Source of the DNA: Enterobacter chengduensis
GTDB lineage: Bacteria > Pseudomonadota > Gammaproteobacteria > Enterobacterales > Enterobacteriaceae
Direction of reading: 5' to 3'
Assembly (NCBI RefSeq): GCF_001984825.2
Contig: NZ_CP043318.1
Span: 4,154,001 to 4,218,000 of the forward strand
DNA: 64,000 nucleotides
This document shows positions 15,754 through 23,983 of this stretch, piece after piece. How positions within the stretch are numbered: position 1 is the first letter of the stretch; every line of letters begins with the position of its first letter. Below the pieces are notes generated by a model, which did not search any database, was not told the origin of the DNA, and worked only from the letters and a program-made list of their open reading frames with translations. Made by a program: the position numbers and the translations under genes.

Positions 15754-16479
15754 TTATTTGTTAACTGGTACTAACTCCAAAACGCCATAATGCGCCTGTC
15801 TGTGACAGTTCGGGCACAATGCAATCGCATTTTCAACGGAATCCTCCCCACCATTCGAAAGCCACTCAATGTGATGAACCTCAAGAAATGGTGTGCCGTC
15901 TACTTTGAGAAAAGGAGCGTCACTCTTACAGCTTTGACACTTGCCATTAGCCCTTGAAAGAACTTCGGCTACCACATAGGGGCTTCGCTTATAAACTCGT
16001 GTTGTAACCTCGATTAGCTCAGGAGTTTTATTCTCAGCGTCTAAAATCTCTTTGCGTTCTGACGGGGGCAGTTCTGACGCATCATCAACAGCCTTTTCAA
16101 ACTCAGATTTCACCTTACGGTAACACCATTTACCTTGCTGATCCTGATACAACTCCCAAATACCATGAATAGAGGGTTGATAGATTTCAAAGATCTTCCC
16201 TCGCTTGAACAATCGGTCATACTCATGATGCCGATGGGTTACATCATCAGTTCGCCTGGCTGTTTTGTTGAAACTCCAGTAGCTACGATTGCAGTTGACT
16301 GAGTTGACAATGAGATTCAAGTGGGTGTCGTCTTTATAATGTGGAAATCGCTCTTTCAGATAAGCATCCACTTGCTTCGCCGTTGCCGCCCCTCCGAACT
16401 GTTCCTCAATCACTTGGACAGTAGTGATTCTTATCGGTTGGTCGCCATACTTGTATGTTCGATTTGCTTTTGAAGACAT
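15754..16479 (-). CDS. HNH endonuclease
   Basis: A 241-residue protein. The C-terminal domain is a canonical HNH nuclease: CQSCKSDAPF, then FLEVHHIEWLSNGGEDS, then ALCPNCHRQAHYG (two CxxC zinc pairs, HH, N, H). The N-terminal 150 residues (AAATAKQVDAYLKERFPHYK, then a tryptophan-rich stretch GIWELYQDQQGKW) look like a DNA- or modification-sensing domain, as in McrA-like type IV restriction enzymes. No methylase is nearby, which fits modification-dependent cutting. Start at 16479; the ATG at 16482 is one codon up. Last gene of element B. Confidence 0.82.
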   Translation of the reverse strand: MSSKANRTYKYGDQPIRITTVQVIEEQFGGAATAKQVDAYLKERFPHYKDDTHLNLIVNSVNCNRSYWSFNKTARRTDDVTHRHHEYDRLFKRGKIFEIYQPSIHGIWELYQDQQGKWCYRKVKSEFEKAVDDASELPPSERKEILDAENKTPELIEVTTRVYKRSPYVVAEVLSRANGKCQSCKSDAPFLKVDGTPFLEVHHIEWLSNGGEDSVENAIALCPNCHRQAHYGVLELVPVNK

Positions 16480-16544
16480 CAAAAAACCTCTTGCAATCTA
16501 AGATTTATCTTAGATTAACTATCGAGCATAACTTGTGCAACTCT

Positions 16545-16989
16545 CTGATTTTGGACAATAGAAGCCATAAAGCCCCGTTGGTGATACAGCAACAAGCGTA
16601 GCGACTTCATCAGACTGTCAGAGGGATCACACCTTATCAGGATAACCGTGTACCTTTGCGGGAGCGTGGCTGAAGCGCTGATAGAGCCTACATGTCGTTT
16701 GTAGGTACGTTATCACCATAAACCTGCTTACGTGGCTCATAGGGCGCGTGTGTTCAATCTGTCGATGACATAACGATGCCTGGATGGGCTTTTTCTTCAC
16801 GTTTTCTATCGCGGTGTGAGGATGCAACTGCCGCCAACGCTGAGTTATACTGTCATCTCACCATGTAACTTAGCGTGACAGTTACCAAGGGCGGATCACA
16901 ATGGTAGAACCAATAGGCGACTAAAATAGGTAACTATTTAAGTTGCTGATAGAGAAGGCTTTTAAGGCTTCTCCACAAGGGGAGAGATC
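16545..16989. repeat. Right end of element B, homologous to right end of element A
   Basis: About 445 bases related to 2385-2871 with scattered substitutions and small indels, ending in the same CCACAAGGGGAGAGATCT before att. The hairpin at about 16688-16706 (CCTACAT/TTGTAGG) corresponds to CCTGCAT/GTGCAGG in the other copy: pairing kept, bases changed. ATAGGTAACT at 16925 recurs beside the integrase end at 2960. No convincing gene. Confidence 0.7.
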
Positions 16990-17007
16990 TGGAGCGGGCG
17001 AAGGGAA
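16990..17007 (-). other. Attachment site, middle copy (element B/C junction)
   Basis: TGGAGCGGGCGAAGGGAA matches the tRNA-Gly 3' end (26806-26823), then diverges. An inverted copy of the same core, CCCGCTCCA, with flanking AAAGATCTC, lies at 17014-17030, so 16984-17030 forms an imperfect palindrome. Confidence 0.78.
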
Positions 17008-17066
17008 ATCACCCCCGCTCCAAAGATCTCGTAATCCCATGGATTTATTAACAAAAACTCGACGCA

Positions 17067-17089
17067 TTGTAGGAGGGTTTTGTAGGAGG
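17067..17089 (+). promoter_or_regulatory. Candidate integrase arm sites, element C left end
   Basis: TTGTAGGAGG occurs at 17067-17076 and 17080-17089, and once more at 26733-26742 near the other end, each about 75-90 bases from its att copy and in the same orientation. This suggests that both att copies are used by the integrase at 24776-26716. Confidence 0.45.
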
Positions 17090-17390
17090 AACTACAACAT
17101 TCCTACGCAACTGCACGAGAGTTAAGTAAACGCCACTGCGTTCGGATTTTGAATCCAGTTAAACCCCGACAGACCTTGTTCAGAATAACCATTTAACTCA
17201 ATGTTATTTATATGAATTAAGCCATTCAGCGTCAAAGTGAAACGCCACCGTAACGCCTACGTAATGCACCCGCATTTTGCTGTTTTATTCACTCTTATAG
17301 AAACAAAGGGCTGATGAAACGTAAGACTATCAGCATCTAATGAATACTGTTCATCCATACAGCATGAAAATTCATAAACTTACACTTGAG

Positions 17391-17855
17391 CTACTTTCTC
17401 AGTTTGTCCCACCGAACCGCAGATACGATACCCCAGTTGCCGCTAGGATTAGGCCTACGCCATTTTGCTGTCTCCATGCTACGAAGATACTCAAGAGCTT
17501 CAGAAAACGTGCCAAAACGCTTCTGAGCCGCTTTATCACCTACACCAAACGAACCATCGCGGGTGCTTGCCAGTCCGGGATGAAAACACGAGCCATCAGC
17601 TGCATAGGGGACCAGTAATTCCGGGTCACTATCTTCAGATGAATCAGACACCAACAGTTGCCACGGCTCAACACTCAGAGCGTTAGCCAGCACCTCAATT
17701 GCATCCAAAGACGCATTAGAACCGCCGCGTTCAATGCGGCTCATATAGCTACGAGCAAACCCACACCGATCGGCAAAGGCTTCCTGGCTCATTCCGGTGG
17801 CAATGCGCAACTCTTTTACTCGTTGTCCAAACAGTTTTCTCAGGGTCATTTTCAT
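17391..17855 (-). CDS. XRE-family transcriptional regulator
   Basis: A 154-residue regulator. The lambda-repressor-type helix-turn-helix spans residues about 8-62 (GQRVKELRIATGMSQEAFADR, then YMSRIERGGSNASLDAIEVL). The C-terminal half (FHPGLASTRDGSFGVGDKAA, then FSEALEYLRSM) is a domain seen in regulators of mobile elements; effector unknown. It is transcribed away from the exported-protein gene at 17972 and may control it and the element. Confidence 0.82.
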   Translation of the reverse strand: MKMTLRKLFGQRVKELRIATGMSQEAFADRCGFARSYMSRIERGGSNASLDAIEVLANALSVEPWQLLVSDSSEDSDPELLVPYAADGSCFHPGLASTRDGSFGVGDKAAQKRFGTFSEALEYLRSMETAKWRRPNPSGNWGIVSAVRWDKLRK

Positions 17856-17971
17856 GCCCTGAATTTGCGCAGATGTCCACTAAAGAGCCACGCTCCAATA
17901 GTGACATTTCGAATCAATAGTCTATGATGCGATAACTGACACCGCTGGGGTGGATTCTGAGGGATAACAAC

Positions 17972-18724
17972 ATGTCAAAAACACGGCTTAGTAAGCCCGG
18001 ATTTTCAGCCAAGTCTGTGCTGACCATTATGTTAATCGCTGCGTCATCTGCATCTTATGCAGCAGAAAGCATCGATCAACTGGCGACGCGCATCGGTATG
18101 GATCACTTCCGGGAAGCGATCAAAAAGGGTGATCGCAGCCCCTTCAAAACGCTGCCGGCAAAAGGCTATAAAAACGGACTTACCGGGTTGCTCATCAAAA
18201 CTAACACCTACATTAACCCCGAATACAGCTTTGCTGATTGCGATACGGACACCGTTATTATCTCGGTGCAAGAACACAAAACACTCCCTGGTTGCCGCAT
18301 ATCTCTAAAGCTAGCGACTAAAGATGCTGACGGTAGCTATCACGATAATGGCATTCGCATCGAATATGGTATTGCCACCGGCTCCAAAAAGTTTATCGCC
18401 AACAATTCAGCGTGGGCGCAACATGCCATCAGCGGTGATAAAGTGCTGGAAGGCGCTCTCCACCCGGATAAAACGAATAACCATAAAGATCAAATGTGCA
18501 TGGGTATGGCACAATTCACCTCAAACGTAACCGAAGGCCGAAACAGTGGAATGACGAAAGAAGAATATTATCAACGACTTGATAATATGAACGGTAAGTC
18601 AGATGTCACACCTCAAATGATCACGCTATACAAGAGCTTTGTTGACTACGTGTATGATCATCCAAGACAAGATGCTAAAGTTTCGGCGGCATTTATTTAC
18701 GCTAACTGCCTGAATACCTTCTAG
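17972..18724 (+). CDS. Exported hypothetical protein
   Basis: A 250-residue precursor with a longer signal region (basic start, hydrophobic SVLTIMLIAASSASYAAES, cleavage near residue 30). The mature part has four cysteines (FADCDTD, LPGCRIS, DQMCMGM, YANCLNTF), so disulfides are likely. Residues NAWAQHAIS-type helices and the final KVSAAFIYANC give a mostly helical look. Not recognised. GAGGGATAAC precedes the ATG. It stands between the XRE gene and the two-gene RexAB-like module. Confidence 0.6.
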   Translation: MSKTRLSKPGFSAKSVLTIMLIAASSASYAAESIDQLATRIGMDHFREAIKKGDRSPFKTLPAKGYKNGLTGLLIKTNTYINPEYSFADCDTDTVIISVQEHKTLPGCRISLKLATKDADGSYHDNGIRIEYGIATGSKKFIANNSAWAQHAISGDKVLEGALHPDKTNNHKDQMCMGMAQFTSNVTEGRNSGMTKEEYYQRLDNMNGKSDVTPQMITLYKSFVDYVYDHPRQDAKVSAAFIYANCLNTF

Positions 18725-18959
18725 TTATGCTCTGAATTTAGAAATTAGCCTAAGAGCATACTTTGGAACTAATCTCTCTTGTTAATTCACTCTTGCACGG
18801 CAATAAAGAGGGCGAGACACATTTAGAACTAGCAAAGAAATACTACTACTTTGCACAACTTCGTTACGATCTTGCCCTATGTGTGTCTCCATAATTTTTT
18901 CTTCATCTTTCAATATTTTCGTGAAATACTTCGAAAAACCACATTTGAGAGATGACTGT

Positions 18960-20075
18960 ATGAGCGTTGGCATTGTCACATTTCACAAGCATACCCAGCT
19001 TGGTTTTTACCGTTATGGTCATGATGATTATTGTGAACCACTTGAAATGGATGCCCTTCTCTCATCTCTCCATGTGTGGTTTCAAGATAGAGTGTCACTT
19101 GAAGACACGCTTCTTTGGGATGACGAAACTCCAGGCTACTCTCATCGTAAAAAGGTTTATCTGAAATCAATCGAAAAAGATGAGGAGACTGGCGAGTATA
19201 TTCTTGTCCTTTGGAGAGCGGTGGGAAGTGGGGATGGTGTTTACGGCATTAAAGCTGATGCGCGGCTTGATGACAACACTTTATATGATGCTAATAATGC
19301 AGCAGATGGAGCGCGAGTCATTTGGGGTGAAGCCTCCTATTACTGGTTTATCCCATCTAAAAACTTGTTTGCGTCTATCCGATTCTCTAACTCAATCGCA
19401 GATACTAACCTGATGAATTTATTTTTCAGGGATTTTGTCTGGTTACACGCAGACATAAGAGAAAAACGACGAGAAGTTAGAGAGGGAAAAACAGGAGCTT
19501 ACACAACCGTATCGTTTCCTGCACAGCAAGCCGGTGAAACTGGAAATCTGTGGTTTCGTATCAGTTCAAAACAATATACAAAACTCACAACACGAGCTGA
19601 TCTTGGAGCTATCGCCCGTGACATAACGCATTTTGTAAAGCGTGAGGTGATTGCCGCAAGAGAAGTCGATCAAGCCGACTGGACAAGATTTTTCGGAAGG
19701 CTTCCATTCGTCTCTGCTGAAATTACAAAAGATACCCGTAAAGTAGAGATAAATATTGAAGCGAAACCTACGGCAGAAGAATTGCAGCAAATTTTCGAGC
19801 AATATGCCGAGGATTATAATGGCGGTTTAGACGGCTGGCGTAACCTTGGGTTTAGAAAAGAAGGTGTTGGTGGTATTTGTTGGTTAAATAGCTTCGTTGT
19901 AAAAAATGTTCTGCCAATAGATGATACAACTGGTGGCGGCGTGGACGATACAGGCCATTATACGGCTCAGCGGCTGTTTACTGCTCTACAATTCAAACGC
20001 GATGGTTTGCTTGCTCCATTCGGCGTTGGCGTGGCTGAAGCTGCTGCCCCCCAAGCAGTTCGGGAATTACCATGA
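18960..20075 (+). CDS. RexA-like cytosolic protein of a candidate abortive-infection pair
   Basis: A 371-residue soluble protein starting MSVGIVTFHKHTQLGFYRYG. The outline follows lambda RexA: a short N-terminal beta domain, a stretch SYYWFIPSKNLFASIRFSN (compare the FLFVEGDTIGFAR part of RexA), then a C-terminal domain with RKVEINIEAKPTAEELQQIF. It is longer than RexA (279 residues). Its stop overlaps the start of a four-helix membrane protein (ATGA), just as RexA precedes the membrane protein RexB. I infer a phage-sensing factor working with the membrane partner. The family call is from pattern and context, not a search. The frame opens at 18879, but ATG 18960 fits the domain start. Confidence 0.5.
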   Translation: MSVGIVTFHKHTQLGFYRYGHDDYCEPLEMDALLSSLHVWFQDRVSLEDTLLWDDETPGYSHRKKVYLKSIEKDEETGEYILVLWRAVGSGDGVYGIKADARLDDNTLYDANNAADGARVIWGEASYYWFIPSKNLFASIRFSNSIADTNLMNLFFRDFVWLHADIREKRREVREGKTGAYTTVSFPAQQAGETGNLWFRISSKQYTKLTTRADLGAIARDITHFVKREVIAAREVDQADWTRFFGRLPFVSAEITKDTRKVEINIEAKPTAEELQQIFEQYAEDYNGGLDGWRNLGFRKEGVGGICWLNSFVVKNVLPIDDTTGGGVDDTGHYTAQRLFTALQFKRDGLLAPFGVGVAEAAAPQAVRELP

Positions 20076-20599
20076 AGAATTACACAATTATAGCCTGGCA
20101 TCTACCTTTAGCTGTGGCAGTAACTTATATTAGTTACTGCTTTAGGCTAGATATTACCTTTAAAGATGTTGAACCTATAATCTCAATTTTGCAAAACACA
20201 TCAGCAATGATTTTTACAATCATGGGTATCTGGATTGCCTATGTTTATCCAAATGCTGTTTTAAAAATTGTTCAACCCTCAAAAGTGACCACAATTTTCT
20301 CAGAAGATGACCTAAAAAGAGTAAAACTTCTAGTCGGGGTGGTAATTTCCTCAGCATTCATTCTGTTATTATTATTAACTGGGGTTACGTTAAAAACATT
20401 CCTGACAAAAACTGATATTTTTTCACGATACTGGCAAGTATTTACAGGTATTGGCTTATGGTGTTTACTGTCTTTGATTTATGCGCAATTGTTTTGTATT
20501 TATGCGGTAATTGCATCAAGTGTAAATTTCATTATCGACTTAAAAAACTTAAATACAAAGAAACGGTTATCGGAAAAGCTTGATGGAAAACAGAAATAG
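20072..20599 (+). CDS. RexB-like four-helix membrane protein
   Basis: A 175-residue inner-membrane protein with hydrophobic segments at about residues 9-25, 43-62, 84-107 and 121-152, and a Lys-rich tail. Lambda RexB (144 residues) also has four segments and forms an ion channel that depolarises the infected cell when RexA signals. Gene order, four-base overlap and topology all match that arrangement. It could also be a toxin of an unrelated membrane-disrupting system. A strong terminator follows, so the pair is a closed unit. Confidence 0.5.
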   Translation: MKNYTIIAWHLPLAVAVTYISYCFRLDITFKDVEPIISILQNTSAMIFTIMGIWIAYVYPNAVLKIVQPSKVTTIFSEDDLKRVKLLVGVVISSAFILLLLLTGVTLKTFLTKTDIFSRYWQVFTGIGLWCLLSLIYAQLFCIYAVIASSVNFIIDLKNLNTKKRLSEKLDGKQK

Positions 20600-20613
20600 C
20601 ATACACCTCAATA

Positions 20614-20645
20614 ATAAAAGCGCATTTATAATGCGCTTTTGTTTA
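20614..20645 (+). terminator. Terminator of the RexAB-like pair
   Basis: AAAAGCGCAT, loop TTATA, ATGCGCTTTT (20617-20640), then GTTTACTTT. Confidence 0.75.
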
Positions 20646-20804
20646 CTTTAATAATTTCAATTATTAGTGAGTCATATCCTGCTCTGTCACTGATATTAAC
20701 GTAATGTTTTCGACATCAACTTGGCAGACAGCAGATTTTAGATAAGATATATTCTTAAGCTGACCATGCCGTATCAATTCAAATATAGAATAGACCTTCC
20801 GAAA

Positions 20805-21365
20805 TTAATCTAAGATCGCTGCTATCGTCGCTCTGGAAACGCCATATTCACGCGCTAACGCGCTGACACTGGTTCCGCTATTCTTTTTCACTACAATCAC
20901 TCTACGGGCTTCTGGTGCGATTTTAGAAGGTCTACCCAATTTCTTGCCTTCGGCTTTTGCTCGCGACAAACCCGCCTGAGTGCGTTCAATCAGTAGATCA
21001 CGCTCCATCTCCGCAACCGCTGCCAACATCGACAACAGAAGCTTACCGGCAGCAGAAGTGAGGTCAGTTGTTCCAAGCTGGTGGACGATCACTTTGATGC
21101 CGCGATCAGATAACAATCGGACTGTCTGGAGCACGTCGATAGCATCACGCCCCAAACGGTCGAGTTTTGCCACTACCAGCGTTTCACCGGTTCGAATTTT
21201 GCCAAGCATTTCAGCAAACGCCTTACGCTGAATTGCCTGAACTTTCCCGCTAACAATATCAGCAAACCAAAAGTCAAACGTCCAACCAGCTTGCTCAAGC
21301 TCCAACCTCTGGTTCTCCGTATCTTGCTGAGCGGTAGAAACACGCCCGTAGCCGAAAATCGCCAT
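20805..21365 (-). CDS. Serine recombinase (resolvase), element C
   Basis: A 186-residue small serine recombinase. Ser10 in GYGRVSTAQQ is the nucleophile; VVAKLDRLGRDAIDV holds the arginines; the C-terminal helix-turn-helix is GTSVSALAREYGVSRATIAAIL. It resembles Tn3-type resolvases more than the element B enzyme does. ATG 21365 is preferred over the GTG at 21374 because GAGGTG precedes it and the protein start fits the family. Probably resolves multimers of the excised element. Confidence 0.87.
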   Translation of the reverse strand: MAIFGYGRVSTAQQDTENQRLELEQAGWTFDFWFADIVSGKVQAIQRKAFAEMLGKIRTGETLVVAKLDRLGRDAIDVLQTVRLLSDRGIKVIVHQLGTTDLTSAAGKLLLSMLAAVAEMERDLLIERTQAGLSRAKAEGKKLGRPSKIAPEARRVIVVKKNSGTSVSALAREYGVSRATIAAILD

Positions 21366-21555
21366 TCTCAACACCTCTCAATACCTGTCAAAAAACGGTG
21401 TCAACAATAGGACGCCTGCCAACAATTGCCAAGGCTAATTTTTCAGCATCCCGGAAGATGCTTGCGAAGAGGTGCCGGAAAACGGTCGTTTGTTGGCGCT
21501 TAAAACGGATAAAGAAATGTTAAGCTGAAACCATCACTTCATAAGGACAACTGGA

Positions 21556-22023
21556 ATGATTAAAGACGCGATTTTTTCACCGTGCGGCCAGTATCGCTAC
21601 TCGTTATCACGAGTCTGGGACGAATCAAAACCATATGCCCTTTTCATCGGGCTAAACCCTTCATATGCCGATGCTGAGAACGATGATCGCACCTTGAGCC
21701 GCTGCATATCGTTTGCCAAAAACTGGGGCTACGGCGGGGTATACATGGCCAACCTGTTCGCGTTCGTTCATACCCAGCGACATGAAATGATGAAAGCACC
21801 TGATCCCATTGGTATAGATAACGATAGCCATCTGATAAGGCTTATTGCCGGTGCCGGTCTGGTAGTGGCGGCATGGGGCAACGAAGGCAGACATCTCAAG
21901 CGCTCAACAGTAGTCCGACAGTTGCTACCAGAAACCACAATGTGCTTTGTCTTAAACGCCACAGGTGAACCCAAACACCCTCTGTATATGAAAAATGACA
22001 GTGTTCTCATACCCTTAAGTTAG
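21556..22023 (+). CDS. DUF1643 family protein
   Basis: A 155-residue protein of the DUF1643 family: FSPCGQYRYSLSRVW at the start, ALFIGLNPSYADAENDDRTLSRC, then WGYGGVYMANLFAF and VVAAWGNEG. The family is widespread on phages, plasmids and islands; its biochemical role is not known. AAGGACAACTGG precedes the ATG and a hairpin follows the stop. Stand-alone gene between the resolvase and the replication gene. Confidence 0.82.
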   Translation: MIKDAIFSPCGQYRYSLSRVWDESKPYALFIGLNPSYADAENDDRTLSRCISFAKNWGYGGVYMANLFAFVHTQRHEMMKAPDPIGIDNDSHLIRLIAGAGLVVAAWGNEGRHLKRSTVVRQLLPETTMCFVLNATGEPKHPLYMKNDSVLIPLS

Positions 22024-22031
22024 CAACGACT

Positions 22032-22056
22032 ACTGCGTTCAGAATATGAACGCAGT
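22032..22056 (+). terminator. Hairpin after the DUF1643 gene
   Basis: ACTGCGTTC (22032-22040) and GAACGCAGT (22048-22056) around AGAATAT. Only a weak T-run follows. Confidence 0.5.
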
Positions 22057-22178
22057 ATATTGATAAGTAAGGTTTTTATCGTAAAACCGTTGTGCTACCG
22101 TGCTAGAGATGTTCTCAAATCTGCTCAGTTCGAACGACCCTGATGCCGGTTTGAAGTTCCCTTCAATAAGGTTGCACT

Positions 22179-23192
22179 ATGAAGAGTCGAAAATACGTAG
22201 CTGCTGAAGCAGACCGCAAATCCTTTAAGGTTTCAGCCGGGATCGATTGGCTGGACTTAAAGATCAGCTTCTCCAGACTGACCCAGCATCGCTACGTTCA
22301 GGATGAATTACTTAAAATCACCGGATTAAAACTCTGGGTTAAACCCTGCGGTCTACGTATCTCAAAGTTGTCATCATGCGCCCCCCGTCCCGACAACAAC
22401 GTTAAAGCGTGGGTAAAACCTACGATAAGCAGCACTAACGATACTTTTCGGATTTGTTTCCGTGATCTACTGGCAAACCATGGCGGGAAGCTGGAAGCTG
22501 CACTCAAGCAATTGCAAGACCGTTTCCCATTTGCGTGTGAGCCACAAATCGTGGGAGTCGAAGTTTTCTGCGATTTCTGGCATAAACAACGGTCAGTATC
22601 AGCGACACGAGCAATGACCTATCGGCTTCAGACAAGCCTGTTTAGTAACGGAACCCGACCAAGGCAATTCAATCCCGCTTCGTGGAAAAATGTCTACCTT
22701 TTCCCCGGAACACGTATCACTCCATATCGAAACTTCAGGACAGGTAACAAGTGGGACAACATCTCGTGGCAGGTCTACCACAAACGCACTGACAACGATC
22801 AGAAACTACCTGTAGAAGAGCAACGCGCTCGTGTTGAAGTCACGTTAAAAGGTGCTGCACTCACTCACTACTCTCTTCACCATCTTAGCGACATGCAGCG
22901 TTTTCGATTTGAAACCCTCGCTCACCTGTTCAAATTTCGCAAACCAATTGAGCCTGAAATGATGGCTGACGGTGATTTGTTCCGGTTAACCGCTATCAAC
23001 GCAGTTCGTAAGGTGAACGACGCAACAGCCGAGCGCGGGTTGCATTCTTTCAATAACATCGGACGTAGGGATAAACGTAGCTGGATGATGGTTAACGTTG
23101 ACAAGCGCCTGCGGAAAGAAAGCTCGCATCTGGCGGTTGTTAGCGATCTGCAAAACGCCGTTAAGGGTGCTTTACGGCGCCTCCACGTTTAA
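22179..23192 (+). CDS. Replication-initiator-like protein (rolling-circle type)
   Basis: A 337-residue protein. The pattern SAGIDWLDLKISF near the start, ISWQVYHKRTDND in the middle and QRARVEVTLKGAAL further on recalls the replication proteins of filamentous phages and related rolling-circle plasmids, where R-x-E-x-x-L/F-K strands form the nicking domain. The catalytic tyrosine cannot be named with certainty. With the resolvase upstream and the integrase downstream it would give element C the ability to replicate after excision. Assignment is moderate; a phage morphogenesis or hypothetical protein is the alternative. Confidence 0.5.
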   Translation: MKSRKYVAAEADRKSFKVSAGIDWLDLKISFSRLTQHRYVQDELLKITGLKLWVKPCGLRISKLSSCAPRPDNNVKAWVKPTISSTNDTFRICFRDLLANHGGKLEAALKQLQDRFPFACEPQIVGVEVFCDFWHKQRSVSATRAMTYRLQTSLFSNGTRPRQFNPASWKNVYLFPGTRITPYRNFRTGNKWDNISWQVYHKRTDNDQKLPVEEQRARVEVTLKGAALTHYSLHHLSDMQRFRFETLAHLFKFRKPIEPEMMADGDLFRLTAINAVRKVNDATAERGLHSFNNIGRRDKRSWMMVNVDKRLRKESSHLAVVSDLQNAVKGALRRLHV

Positions 23193-23599
23193 GCCGCCCC
23201 CCTTTCGTTATTCCAAAAAAAAGTGACAATCAGCAGGAAAGAAGACGCATTCCTGCTGGTCTGGATACAGCTCTCTTAATAACTGTATATATAACAAGAC
23301 AACTATCAGCTTACATACCTCCGCTAACGGTGTTTGTCGGTGGCTGTTCCTTTCAATAAAACATGAACTAAACGTTGTTAATCTTCAACGTGTTCGCGGT
23401 GAAAAGCAGCCGGATAAGTTGGGCGCGAAAAAGTGGAGGTCTTAGGTTTGCCAGCCCTCCTCTCAGGCATTGCGTCCAAAAACTTCGGTGGTGGCAAAAT
23501 CATCCTTATACTTGCAGATAAACATTGTTGAAAAATTCTCTCCCGCATAGTTCAATTAACCAATTAGGATTTTTCTGATCTCCTTTCTCAAGGAAGCTT
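23193..23599. other. Non-coding stretch with hairpin, possible nick/origin region
   Basis: About 400 bases without a gene. A hairpin CAGCAGGAA / TTCCTGCTG lies at about 23230-23258 right after the replication-like gene and may end its transcript or be a single-strand origin. CGCTAACGGTG and GCGGTG-type words recur. Nothing else is recognisable. Confidence 0.4.
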
Positions 23600-23881
23600 A
23601 TGCCCGTATCCAATCATTACCAAGCCCAACCGGATTGTTATGTGCGCTTTGATTGGGGTGGGATTTCCCTAGAAGGCGAGTTTTTCAGCTATGAGGAGTA
23701 TGGTCGAGATATCGATCCAAAATGGGGATACAACCTCAATGCAGAGTTTCTTAAATGGGTAACACCTTTCTACACGCCGTTGCGTTACGAGCGGAAATGG
23801 TTAACCAAGCATCGTAAAGGGTTATTACGCTTTGGCGCGCTCGTTGCTGTCGCTGTTTTTGCCTATATCCACTACGGCTGA
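23600..23881 (+). CDS. Small membrane protein
   Basis: A 93-residue protein: soluble acidic/aromatic N-terminal part (YVRFDWGGISLEGEFFSYEE), then a basic stretch (RYERKWLTKHRKG) and one C-terminal membrane helix (FGALVAVAVFAYIHYG). A C-terminal anchor with the bulk in the cytoplasm is likely. AAGGAAG precedes the ATG. Family not recognised; it precedes the lipoprotein gene by about 100 bases. Confidence 0.55.
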   Translation: MPVSNHYQAQPDCYVRFDWGGISLEGEFFSYEEYGRDIDPKWGYNLNAEFLKWVTPFYTPLRYERKWLTKHRKGLLRFGALVAVAVFAYIHYG

Positions 23882-23983
23882 TAATAGAAAAGCGAGACCT
23901 GTCCTGCGGTTTTGAGAAACCAACTTCATTCCGCACCATATTTACATACTGCACTTAATAAAAATGCGACAAGGACAAATCGA

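Noticed and set aside
17039..17125. 28-codon frame at the left end of element C
   Set aside because: Overlaps the TTGTAGGAGG repeats, which are better explained as recombinase arm sites.
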